From Clostridium sp. 1001275B_160808_H3 (GTDB lineage Bacteria > Bacillota > Clostridia > Clostridiales > Clostridiaceae): a stretch of 64,000 nt of DNA. A program made the position numbers and the translations under genes. Positions 56,898 to 64,000 of this stretch are shown here, in pieces (position 1 is the stretch's first letter; every line of letters begins with the position of its first letter). Below the pieces are notes generated by a model, which ran no database searches, was not told where the DNA came from, and saw only the letters and a program-made list of their open reading frames with translations. The DNA lies in assembly GCF_015550425.1 (NCBI RefSeq), contig NZ_JADNAT010000002.1, positions 186,001 to 250,000 on the forward strand, given 5' to 3'.

Positions 56898-58202
56898 ATG
56901 AAAAATAAAAAAATAAAGATTTCTATCATGGTAATCATGGCTATTATAACTACTTTTTTTGGAGTTAAAATTATTAAAGAAGATAAAGCTGAAGGGAATA
57001 TTTTAAAAAATGAGAATAAAGAATTAGCGGGAGAAATAACATTTGTTAGTAATAGAATTGATAAAAAAGAAGAACTTAAAACTTTAATATCAGAGTTTGA
57101 GGAAGAGCATCCAAAGGTTAAGGTGAACTTAGAATTAATAGGAGATGCAGAAGAGATTCTTCAAAGAAGAGCTATGGTTCAAGAACTGCCAGATGTAACT
57201 TTAATCCCTAGTGCTATAAAAGCAAGTGAATATTCTCAGTTTTTTTTGGATTTGGATGATTTAGGATTCACAGAAGATAATATATATAATTATAGCACCG
57301 GTATTGGTAGCGATGGTAAGCTTTACAACTTAACTACATCAATTTCATGGAACGGAATTATATATAATAAAAGCGTATTTAAAAAATTAAACATAAATGA
57401 ACTCCCAAAGACTAATGAAGAATTTTTAAATTTATGTAAAGCTATAAAAGATAATAAAATAATCCCAATTGCATTAAACTATAAGCAAGTTTGGACTATG
57501 AATACTTGGATAGATGTAGCACCATATTTATTCGATGTGAAACTTGAAAAAAATATAATCTTAAATAATGAGGATATTTTAAGTGACAATAGCGGGATTT
57601 TTAGAGCTTTAAATTTTGTAAGAAACATCTATCAAAATAATTATTGTGAAGACAATTTACTAAATTATGAATGGGAACAAAGTAAGGTAGACATTAAAAA
57701 TGGAAAAGTAGCTATGATATTTTGGAATTCAGATTTTAAATATCAACTAGAAGATATAGGAATGAATATGGATGATATAGGCATGTTTCCATTACCAGAT
57801 AGTAAATACATAAAAGTTTATGGAGATTATAAGATCGGAGTTGCTAAAAACACAAAATACCCAGAGTTATCAAAAGCATTCCTAAAGTTTTTATTTGAAG
57901 AAGATCGTTATGCAAATGCGGTAAATATATTATCTCCTTTGAAAGAAAACTTGAGAAACAGGGATTTAATAAAAGAGTTGGAAGCATATAATATTCCAAT
58001 AGATATACATGGTGATACTATAAAAAATCAAACAGAAGAAGATAGAAAGATTCGGGAATGGTATGAAACTTTAAGAAGATTATCAGGATTAGATTATTCT
58101 TTTGTTCAAGAGTATATTACAAGTTCAGATATAGAAAACTTAAGGGATCAAATGAATAACAAATGGAATGAGTTGGAGAGAAAATCTGAAAGCAATGATT
58201 AA
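56898..58202 (+). CDS. Membrane-anchored family 1 extracellular solute-binding protein
   Basis: A 434-residue sugar-binding-protein fold: ITFVSNRIDKKEELKTLISEFEEEHPKVKV, RRAMVQELPDVTLIP, SWNGIIYNKSVFKKL, KVAMIFWNSDFKYQLEDIG (quoted in part), SKAFLKFLFEEDRY. The N-terminal hydrophobic segment has no Cys lipobox, so it is held by an uncleaved anchor. ATG at 56898 has AGAGGT 7 nt upstream. Thirty-one nt after the response regulator, with no ABC permeases next to it, it may present ligand to the kinase. Confidence 0.85.
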   Translation: MKNKKIKISIMVIMAIITTFFGVKIIKEDKAEGNILKNENKELAGEITFVSNRIDKKEELKTLISEFEEEHPKVKVNLELIGDAEEILQRRAMVQELPDVTLIPSAIKASEYSQFFLDLDDLGFTEDNIYNYSTGIGSDGKLYNLTTSISWNGIIYNKSVFKKLNINELPKTNEEFLNLCKAIKDNKIIPIALNYKQVWTMNTWIDVAPYLFDVKLEKNIILNNEDILSDNSGIFRALNFVRNIYQNNYCEDNLLNYEWEQSKVDIKNGKVAMIFWNSDFKYQLEDIGMNMDDIGMFPLPDSKYIKVYGDYKIGVAKNTKYPELSKAFLKFLFEEDRYANAVNILSPLKENLRNRDLIKELEAYNIPIDIHGDTIKNQTEEDRKIREWYETLRRLSGLDYSFVQEYITSSDIENLRDQMNNKWNELERKSESND

Positions 58203-58315
58203 AGATAGTATATTAATTATATTTACATATGTCTACTTTTATTAAAAAAATAGGAAGTATGGATAATAATAAATCAATTTAAATTACTAAGTATTTATAA
58301 TAATAATTGATTTAG

Positions 58316-58762
58316 TTATTCAATAACTTCCTCATTTCCTTCTTCATTTTTTTCTCCATTTTCTTCAGAGTTAGCTATTTCCGTAAAAGCTTCAAGCCTT
58401 AATGTGTTTGCATAAGTACTTAAGAGATAGGCGTTAGCTAACTTTATATATGGAGAAATATTAACATTTTCTTCCATATTATTTGTTCTTAAATTTCTAG
58501 AATAAACTCTTTTTATAGCTACGACCCATAAGAAAATATAGCCTAATAATACGAGTTGTTGACCTTGTAGTGTGATTTCAGCAGAAGCTACATCAGTATT
58601 ATTATTAGTTAATAAATCATGTATATCAACATTTGCAGCATATGCAAAAAAAGCATATCCTACTGAAAGAAATGTAGCGCCAGTTCGTTCGAGCTCTGCA
58701 AGGTTTATATCCAAGTTTTTTATAAACTCTTCAATATCATCAAATGAATCATTATTACTCAT
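58316..58762 (-). CDS. Small membrane protein, unknown function
   Basis: A 148-residue protein with two or three hydrophobic segments (ATFLSVGYAFFAYAAN, LVLLGYIFLWVVAI and a weaker third) and a Glu-rich C-terminal tail (EENGEKNEEGNEEVIE). GGAGG precedes the ATG. Family not recognised; small clostridial orphan. Confidence 0.65.
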   Translation of the reverse strand: MSNNDSFDDIEEFIKNLDINLAELERTGATFLSVGYAFFAYAANVDIHDLLTNNNTDVASAEITLQGQQLVLLGYIFLWVVAIKRVYSRNLRTNNMEENVNISPYIKLANAYLLSTYANTLRLEAFTEIANSEENGEKNEEGNEEVIE

Positions 58763-58879
58763 ATAAAATATATACCTCCAATAAGAGTTCTAATTATTAT
58801 ATGATATTGTATATAATTTTGAGTCATATTTTTTAATGTAAAAAAATAATATAGATATTTATTATTCGTAAGATAGTGC

Positions 58880-59218
58880 TTAGGGATTTCTATTGATATT
58901 TGGATAATACTTTTCAGACCAGACTTCAAGCTCTTTTATAATTTTAGTAATTTCTTTTCCTTTTTCAGTTAAATAATATTCAACTTTAGGAGGAGTTTCA
59001 TCATAATTCATCTTAATAACTAACTCATCTATTTCAAGTTCTTTTAAATTTTCAGTTAATACTTTGTGACTTATTCCCTTTACAAAGCGTTGAAGTTCTA
59101 AAAATCTCTTTGGGCCATCATAAAGATGGCATAAAATAAGAGATTTCCATTTACCTCTTATAAAATCCATTGCAAAGTCTAGTAAGCATACATATTTCTT
59201 ATTATTGTAATTTATCAT
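58880..59218 (-). CDS. HxlR-family transcriptional regulator
   Basis: A 112-residue winged-helix protein: CLLDFAMDFIRGKWKSLILCHLYDGPKRF, ELQRFVKGISHKVLTENLKELE (quoted in part), then the wing VEYYLTEKGKEI. HxlR proteins respond to electrophiles, drugs or redox signals. GGAAGGT precedes the ATG. Divergent from the DUF6323/DUF6179 pair, whose promoter carries an inverted repeat. Confidence 0.92.
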   Translation of the reverse strand: MINYNNKKYVCLLDFAMDFIRGKWKSLILCHLYDGPKRFLELQRFVKGISHKVLTENLKELEIDELVIKMNYDETPPKVEYYLTEKGKEITKIIKELEVWSEKYYPNINRNP

Positions 59219-59485
59219 AATGCGGTACCTTCCTAGAATATTTTAAATAAATTTATACTTTATTTAAAATGAGATGTTTTATATTATATAAGAAAAAATT
59301 TTCAATTGCAACAAATGTAAACTGAAGAAAATTTGTAGAAGAACAGATTAAAATCAGAAGAAAATAGAAAAATTACTATTTTAGCTATAAAAAATAATAG
59401 TAATAGATATTTAACTAAGATTGAGAATTTAAATAGATAAAAAAGAAAGTATTATTAAGAAAAGATATATGATTATATAAAAATA

Positions 59486-59517
59486 ACATTGACTACAGAA
59501 ATAGACAATGTTAGAAT
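59486..59517 (+). promoter_or_regulatory. Promoter of the DUF6323-DUF6179 operon with inverted repeat
   Basis: TTGACT (59489), 17-base spacer, TAGAAT (59512), a near-consensus sigma-A promoter. AACATTG (59486-59492) and CAATGTT (59506-59512) form a perfect 7-bp inverted repeat over the -35 and -10 regions. The gap 59219-59485 shows nothing else that can be supported. Confidence 0.7.
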
Positions 59518-59615
59518 AATATTCTACTATATTATTTATTAGTATATATAATTAAATCATATCATATTCAAAAAAGAAAGTCAATATAAAAATAAAAAGT
59601 TTTGGAGGTTATTTT

Positions 59616-60086
59616 ATGGAAAATAATATTATATCTATTCCAGATTCCTATATAAATAAACAAACTTTTTTAGAAATTCAAAAATGTAATGATGAAACTC
59701 TACACTACGGATTAAAACTTTCAGAAGAGGATATAAAAATAATTTTAGAAACTAGAAAAGAATCACTTATTAAAACTGGAAGAGTAGAATTTAGTGGAGG
59801 ATTAATTCAAAAAATTATACTAGCATTTTGTGATTCCCCTTATATTTCTCAATATAATTATATCGAAACAATAGATGATATAATAGAAGCCTTTTATTAT
59901 TATAAAAATGAGACTATGGATGAAATAGGTGATGATGAATTAATAAACTTAATGAAGAATTATTTTGATAATGAATGTCAAGGGTCATTAGACCTTCTAA
60001 AATATAAATATCTAGATAATATTGCCCACAATATAAAATATGGAGTGGCTGACTATTTTAATATGGATGAAGATGAGGATAAGTAA
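59616..60086 (+). CDS. DUF6323 family protein
   Basis: A 156-residue acidic cytosolic protein (SIPDSYINKQTFLEIQKCNDETLHYGLKLSEEDIKIIL start; quoted in part, key LHYGLKLSEED). I recognise it as the DUF6323 partner that commonly sits before DUF6179 in clostridia. Ends in an acidic tail MDEDEDK. TTGGAGG precedes the ATG. Its stop overlaps the next start (TAATG), so the two are translated together. Function unknown. Confidence 0.8.
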   Translation: MENNIISIPDSYINKQTFLEIQKCNDETLHYGLKLSEEDIKIILETRKESLIKTGRVEFSGGLIQKIILAFCDSPYISQYNYIETIDDIIEAFYYYKNETMDEIGDDELINLMKNYFDNECQGSLDLLKYKYLDNIAHNIKYGVADYFNMDEDEDK

Positions 60087-61444
60087 TGAGTAATTTAATT
60101 ATAAATAATAAAGAAGGAGCAGATGAAATATTAAATCAAGAGAATTATTTCCAATCTTTATTACAATATTCATATAATAACAATTTATTAGATAAAGAAG
60201 ATTTTGAAAAAGTACAAATTCAAATTATGAATATTTTAAAAGATATTGTAACTTATTATACAATGGATTCAAGTTCATCTGTTAGGGTTGAGGTAGCAGA
60301 AAGCTTATTATCGTCAATATATTATACAATTAGTTTATTTATAAAGAATAACTCTAATGCTAATGAAGCTATAAAGATACTCAAAGAAGAAAGTATCAAG
60401 GAAATATTCAACAAAGGTGAAAAATTATTGAGAGTTAAATTTGATGATTGCATATCTTTATTAAGTAGTGTACAAAAAACAAAATTAATAATAAAAAATT
60501 ATGCTTATAATGACACTATTGATTATGGAATTCCACTGTTTTTTAAAAAATATGATATTAGATATGGAAGTCATGAAACTCCAGGATCTATAGATTATCC
60601 ATTATCTAATGATAATATGAATTTAGTAGGTATTGAATATATAGAGAACTATTTAAAGAAACTAAATTTAGAAAACAAGTTTTGTTCTAACTTCAATACA
60701 ATAGAAATAGAAGATTTATTAAATGGATATGATAAAAAATCATATCATCTATTAATTAATATTTTTGATTTAGTATTAACAAATTCTATTGGTTCTGTTT
60801 TCTTAAATAAAGAAGCTAGTAATTTAAGAATAACACCATATGAAAAGTTATATCTTAAAGAGAGGTTTATAAATTTATCAGAGAAAGAAATAAAAAAAGA
60901 AATATTATTAGCAGTAGAAAGAATTTGTATTGAATTTTTAATCGATGCAGATGATTTAGATTTAGTTAACTATTTAAATAATGCCTCTGTAAAAATTTCT
61001 CATGAACTTAATAGAGATATAAATCAAATTGATAGAATATTCATCACTCCTAATAATGAAAAAGAAAAAACTATAAAATATCAAGATAGAAAAAGTGTTG
61101 AAAATAGTATATTTAGAAATATTTCTGAAGAAGTTAGAACTTGTAGTAATGTAGAGGATAAAATAAAAATTATTAAAGAGGACATTCATAGTTTAACTGA
61201 TTTGGTAGATTTACTAGGGGCAGATTGTATATTTGAGTATGAGTTTACTGAAGTCTTTAAAGCTTTAGATGATTTTGAAATTGCTTTATTAATTAAGTAT
61301 TTGCCGAGAGATAAAGATGTAGAAAGTGATTATGGAACTGAAAGTGAAAAGGAATGGCATGAAAAATTATTGAGATTTATTGATAGCTTAGATGAAATAA
61401 AAAGAAGAAATATTTTGAGGTTATCCAGTAAGTTTGAAATATAA
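60086..61444 (+). CDS. DUF6179 family protein
   Basis: A 452-residue, mostly helical, charged cytosolic protein with no signal or membrane segment. Segments like KKYDIRYGSHETPGSIDYPL and TPYEKLYLKERF are typical of the DUF6179 family, always paired with DUF6323. No catalytic motif is evident. One-base overlap with the preceding gene implies a stoichiometric complex. Regulated perhaps by the divergent HxlR protein. Confidence 0.8.
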   Translation: MSNLIINNKEGADEILNQENYFQSLLQYSYNNNLLDKEDFEKVQIQIMNILKDIVTYYTMDSSSSVRVEVAESLLSSIYYTISLFIKNNSNANEAIKILKEESIKEIFNKGEKLLRVKFDDCISLLSSVQKTKLIIKNYAYNDTIDYGIPLFFKKYDIRYGSHETPGSIDYPLSNDNMNLVGIEYIENYLKKLNLENKFCSNFNTIEIEDLLNGYDKKSYHLLINIFDLVLTNSIGSVFLNKEASNLRITPYEKLYLKERFINLSEKEIKKEILLAVERICIEFLIDADDLDLVNYLNNASVKISHELNRDINQIDRIFITPNNEKEKTIKYQDRKSVENSIFRNISEEVRTCSNVEDKIKIIKEDIHSLTDLVDLLGADCIFEYEFTEVFKALDDFEIALLIKYLPRDKDVESDYGTESEKEWHEKLLRFIDSLDEIKRRNILRLSSKFEI

Positions 61445-61487
61445 AGCAGATGGTACATGAGCTTATTAATCTTAGAATGTAAAAATA

Positions 61488-61528
61488 GAAGATATAGTAG
61501 TATTTATTACTAAGATATCTTCATTTTA
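61488..61528 (+). terminator. Terminator of the DUF6323-DUF6179 operon
   Basis: GAAGATAT pairs with ATATCTTC and TAGTA with TACTA inside; ATTTT follows. Confidence 0.75.
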
Positions 61529-61639
61529 TATTCTTATTTTTAACTGTATCATAGCAGACTTTAATTTTATAACATATAATTATAAGAAAAGTGTTAATAT
61601 TGTTAATAAATGAAATAGTTCATAGAAGGAGATGATAAT

Positions 61640-62350
61640 ATGAATAAGCCTATTATTGGAGTTACAGCACTTTTTGATGATGAAAAAGAAAGTATTTGGA
61701 TGTTACCGTCATATTTAGATGCAATTACAGATGCAGGAGGAATCCCTGTCATATTACCAATTATAGATAACGAAGAAGATATAAAGACTTTGGCAAATAA
61801 ATTTGATGGATTTTTATTAGCTGGTGGTCAAGATATTAATCCTGAAATATATAAGGAAAAGAAATTGGCTCATTGTGGAGGTATAAATGTTGCAAGAGAT
61901 AAGATGGAAAAAAGTTTGTTAAAGGAAATATTAACTATAGATAAGCCATTACTTGCAATATGCAGAGGTTTTCAACTTTTAAATTCATATTTAGGGGGCT
62001 CTTTATACCAAGATATAAAAATAGATAGAAATAATAATAAAGATAGTATTCATAGGCAAGAAAAACCTTATAATAAGCCAAGTCATAAGGTAATAGTTAA
62101 AAAGAACTCTTTACTATTTGATATTATGCAAAAAGAAGAAATAATGGTAAATAGTATGCATCATCAGGCTATAAAGAATGTTTCTCCTAATGTAACTGAT
62201 GCTGCAATAAGTGAGGATGGAGTTATAGAGAGCATTTATATTAAGGATAGAAAGTTTGTATTAGGGGTACAGTGGCATCCGGAACATTTATATAAAGATT
62301 ATGAAGAGCAGTTTAATATATTTAAGGAATTTATAAATAGATGCAGTTAA
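61640..62350 (+). CDS. Peptidase C26 / gamma-glutamyl-GABA hydrolase-like enzyme
   Basis: A 236-residue class I glutamine-amidotransferase-fold hydrolase: LAGGQDINPEIY, nucleophile Cys108 in LLAICRGFQLLN, oxyanion GGSLYQDI, and His/Glu in GVQWHPEHLY. Family members (PuuD-like) hydrolyse gamma-glutamyl amides. GAAGGAGAT precedes the ATG. No polyamine genes adjoin, so the substrate is open. Confidence 0.92.
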   Translation: MNKPIIGVTALFDDEKESIWMLPSYLDAITDAGGIPVILPIIDNEEDIKTLANKFDGFLLAGGQDINPEIYKEKKLAHCGGINVARDKMEKSLLKEILTIDKPLLAICRGFQLLNSYLGGSLYQDIKIDRNNNKDSIHRQEKPYNKPSHKVIVKKNSLLFDIMQKEEIMVNSMHHQAIKNVSPNVTDAAISEDGVIESIYIKDRKFVLGVQWHPEHLYKDYEEQFNIFKEFINRCS

Positions 62351-62602
62351 ATATATCAAAGTACCAGAAAAATACTTTTAATAACTTTAAATGGAAATTA
62401 AATACTATTAATGGAAAATATAAACATTGTGGAAAAGTGCTAGAAAAATAAGAAAAGAATAAAAAAGATGAGTTAAACTTAAGCAACGAAGAAAATCACT
62501 TTTTACTTAAATTAATAAAGGGAGTAATATATGATTATTACTAGTAATAATTAATTCATGAAGTTTGCAAGCTATATAAATATAACTAAGGAGTTGTACT
62601 TT

Positions 62603-63109
62603 GTGGAAGTAAATAGTGTGAATCTAAGCCAAGAAGTATATATATCAGATGCCGAGAAAATATGTAACTGGCTTAGTGATGAGGAAATAACAAGTTATTT
62701 AAATGAAGACATTAATGTAAAGCGAAATTTAATTAACGTTATAAATAGGGTAAATATGCCTATTTTAACTCATCTTTTTAATAATAATTGTAGATTTTTT
62801 ATTATAAAAAATATATATGGCGCAATAGGATTTTTACGACTAGTACCAAAAGGTGAGTTTGTAGAAATAGTTATTGCAGTAGGTGAAAAAGATTTATGGG
62901 GAAAGGGAATAGGGCATAATGCTGTACTCGAAGCTTTAAAAGTAGCTTTTTTTGATATGAGGGCTGAATATGTTGTAGCTAAAATTAAAAAGATTAATAA
63001 GAGATCACAAAATCTTTTTAAGGGCTTAGGGTTTAAGCAAGCTAAAGAACTGGAAAGAGAAATTGAATATCATATTAGTATGAAGTCTTTCATTAGATCT
63101 GCTGCCTAG
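62603..63109 (+). CDS. GNAT-family acetyltransferase
   Basis: A 168-residue acetyl-CoA-dependent N-acetyltransferase. Motif A reads IVIAVGEKDLWGKGIGHNAV (acetyl-CoA loop KGIGHN), with NKRSQNLFKGLGF as motif B. Substrate unknown. GTG at 62603 is preferred, 9 nt after AAGGAG; ATG at 62558 has no ribosome binding site. A 7-codon ATG-TAA frame at 62531-62554 with AAAGGGAG precedes it and may be a leader or a decayed start. Confidence 0.8.
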   Translation: MEVNSVNLSQEVYISDAEKICNWLSDEEITSYLNEDINVKRNLINVINRVNMPILTHLFNNNCRFFIIKNIYGAIGFLRLVPKGEFVEIVIAVGEKDLWGKGIGHNAVLEALKVAFFDMRAEYVVAKIKKINKRSQNLFKGLGFKQAKELEREIEYHISMKSFIRSAA

Positions 63110-63192
63110 ACTATTTAAATATTACTTTCTTTAATTATATATTAAGTAGATAGTCCTAAAAATAATAACAATATATAGTTATTAATTCTGCT

Positions 63193-63229
63193 AAAAAAGT
63201 ATTGATTTTTGTTAATCAGTACTTTTTTT
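63193..63229 (+). terminator. Terminator after the GNAT gene
   Basis: AAAAAAGTATTGATT pairs with AATCAGTACTTTTTT (one wobble). Confidence 0.85.
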
Positions 63230-63367
63230 ATTTTGAATAAATTATAATAATATTTATATAAGATAAAAAATATCATGATTTTAATATAATTTATATTAAA
63301 ATTAGAAGATAAAAATCTGTAAGAAATATTTTAAGTATTATGATAAATTATTAATGGAGGTAGATAT

Positions 63368-63907
63368 ATGAATAAGGAGGAAAAATGGAAAGCTGTTATA
63401 GAGAATGATTTAAGATATGATGGGGATTTTTTTTATGGAGTTAAAACAACAAAAATATTTTGTCGTCCATCTTGTAAATCTAAAAATCCAGTTAAAGAAA
63501 ATGTAGAATTTTTTTCTACCACTGAAAGTGCAATTGAAAGTGGATTTAGGCCTTGTAAAAGATGTCGACCTGATTTAATAGAATACAATCCGATTACTAA
63601 TATTGCTAATAGTATGAAGGAGATTTATGATAAATATTATTTTGATGAAGAGCTTATTAATATTAAGATAAAAGGTCTTCATATAGCTAAAAGTCATTTA
63701 ATAAGAGTTTTCAATAAGACTTTTAGCTTAACACCTAAAGCATATATTTCTAAAATTAGAATTGATAAAGCTAAGGAACTTTTGAAAACTAGTGATAAAT
63801 CAATTACTGAAATTTCTTATGATTGTGGATATAGGAGTTTATCAACTTTTTATGATAATTTTAAGAAAGTTGAAGGGATGAGTCCTATGAGTTATCGTAT
63901 AAAATAA
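63368..63907 (+). CDS. adaA: AdaA-type methylphosphotriester acceptor and transcription activator
   Basis: A 179-residue protein: N-terminal Ada zinc domain with four Cys (Cys32 and Cys36 in FCRPSC, Cys63 and Cys66 in RPCKRC; Cys32 is the expected methyl acceptor), then an AraC helix-turn-helix (SITEISYDCGYRSLSTFYDNFKK; quoted in part). When methylated by DNA phosphotriesters it activates repair genes. It lacks the Ogt domain, which is encoded by the next gene. GGAGG precedes the start. Confidence 0.93.
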   Translation: MNKEEKWKAVIENDLRYDGDFFYGVKTTKIFCRPSCKSKNPVKENVEFFSTTESAIESGFRPCKRCRPDLIEYNPITNIANSMKEIYDKYYFDEELINIKIKGLHIAKSHLIRVFNKTFSLTPKAYISKIRIDKAKELLKTSDKSITEISYDCGYRSLSTFYDNFKKVEGMSPMSYRIK

Positions 63908-63945
63908 TTAAGAATCTGCTTATAAAATAGATGTGAAGGAGTTAT

Positions 63946-64000
63946 ATGAAAAGTATTTTTTACTATGAGACTATAATTGGAGAAATTGGAATAGCTGATA
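63946..64000 (+). CDS. Methylated-DNA-protein-cysteine methyltransferase, 5' part
   Basis: Frame MKSIFYYETIIGEIGIAD, open to the window end, with GAAGGAG 6 nt before the ATG and 38 nt after adaA. The sequence matches the N-terminus of Ogt/AdaB proteins (YYETxIGxIGIAD). It would repair O6-methylguanine and pairs functionally with AdaA. Only 18 codons are visible; the catalytic PCHR lies outside. Confidence 0.75.
   Translation, partial: MKSIFYYETIIGEIGIAD

Overview
The window is about 70% A+T with AGGAGG-type ribosome binding sites, a sporulation operon (spoVA), clostridial families (DUF6179/DUF6323, DUF1836, CD3324-like) and BglG/LicT-type antitermination. This fits a saccharolytic, spore-forming Clostridium sensu stricto; the species cannot be fixed from the sequence alone. 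No tRNA, rRNA, CRISPR array, intact insertion sequence or prophage was seen, so it reads as ordinary chromosome rich in carbohydrate, transport and regulatory genes.

Layout. 1-3.1 kb: the 3' end of a GH130 glycoside phosphorylase, an anion permease, a tRNA-dihydrouridine synthase and a 200-nt inverted repeat. 3.2-6.6 kb: a minus-strand spore operon, DUF1657 / DUF421-DUF1657 fusion ('2Duf'-like) / spoVAC / spoVAD / spoVAE, with a second DUF1657 gene divergent to it. 7-12.3 kb: two HAD phosphatases, two unknown genes, a TetR regulator and oleate hydratase. 12.4-15.9 kb: an HTH-Mop regulator divergent from the molybdate transporter modABC. 16-19.2 kb: an iron alcohol dehydrogenase and a WG-repeat protein, followed by a MITE-like inverted repeat. 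20-27 kb: a Ugp-type ABC transporter operon that also carries an RNase J-like metallo-beta-lactamase protein and a cytosolic 5'-nucleotidase-like phosphatase. 27-34 kb: a CLC antiporter, a GH20 hexosaminidase, a leader-peptide-controlled small HTH gene, an MBL hydrolase, and a phosphate transporter pair (pit, DUF47) behind two PHO-box-like repeats.

34-40 kb: a truncated metallophosphoesterase, a kinase-like protein, a Zn-ribbon membrane protein, a Vat/CatB-like acetyltransferase, an HMA-like protein without its CxxC, and a LysR regulator divergent from a ferredoxin-nitroreductase and a DsbA/FrnE-like protein. 41-47 kb: a beta-glucoside system (antiterminator, PTS EIIBCA, 6-phospho-beta-glucosidase) governed by three RAT elements, then KDPG aldolase. 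47-51 kb: a stand-alone S4 gene, L25/Ctc with an 8-codon leader, an L,D-transpeptidase, DegV and DUF1836. 51-58 kb: GH36 alpha-galactosidase and a YesM/YesN-type two-component system with an orphan membrane-anchored sugar-binding protein. 58-64 kb: an HxlR regulator divergent from a DUF6323/DUF6179 pair, a C26 peptidase, a GNAT enzyme and an adaA/ogt alkylation-repair pair cut by the window end.

The most unusual material is regulatory or context-based: short leader ORFs whose ends or stop codons lie in RNA stems (30.3 kb and 48.75 kb), a third RAT that appears to control a ribosome-binding-site hairpin rather than a terminator (42.7 kb), the 2Duf-type spore operon, and an RNase J-like enzyme embedded in a sugar- or glycerophosphate-type ABC operon. 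Function assignments rest on recognised motifs read by eye; no database search was run.
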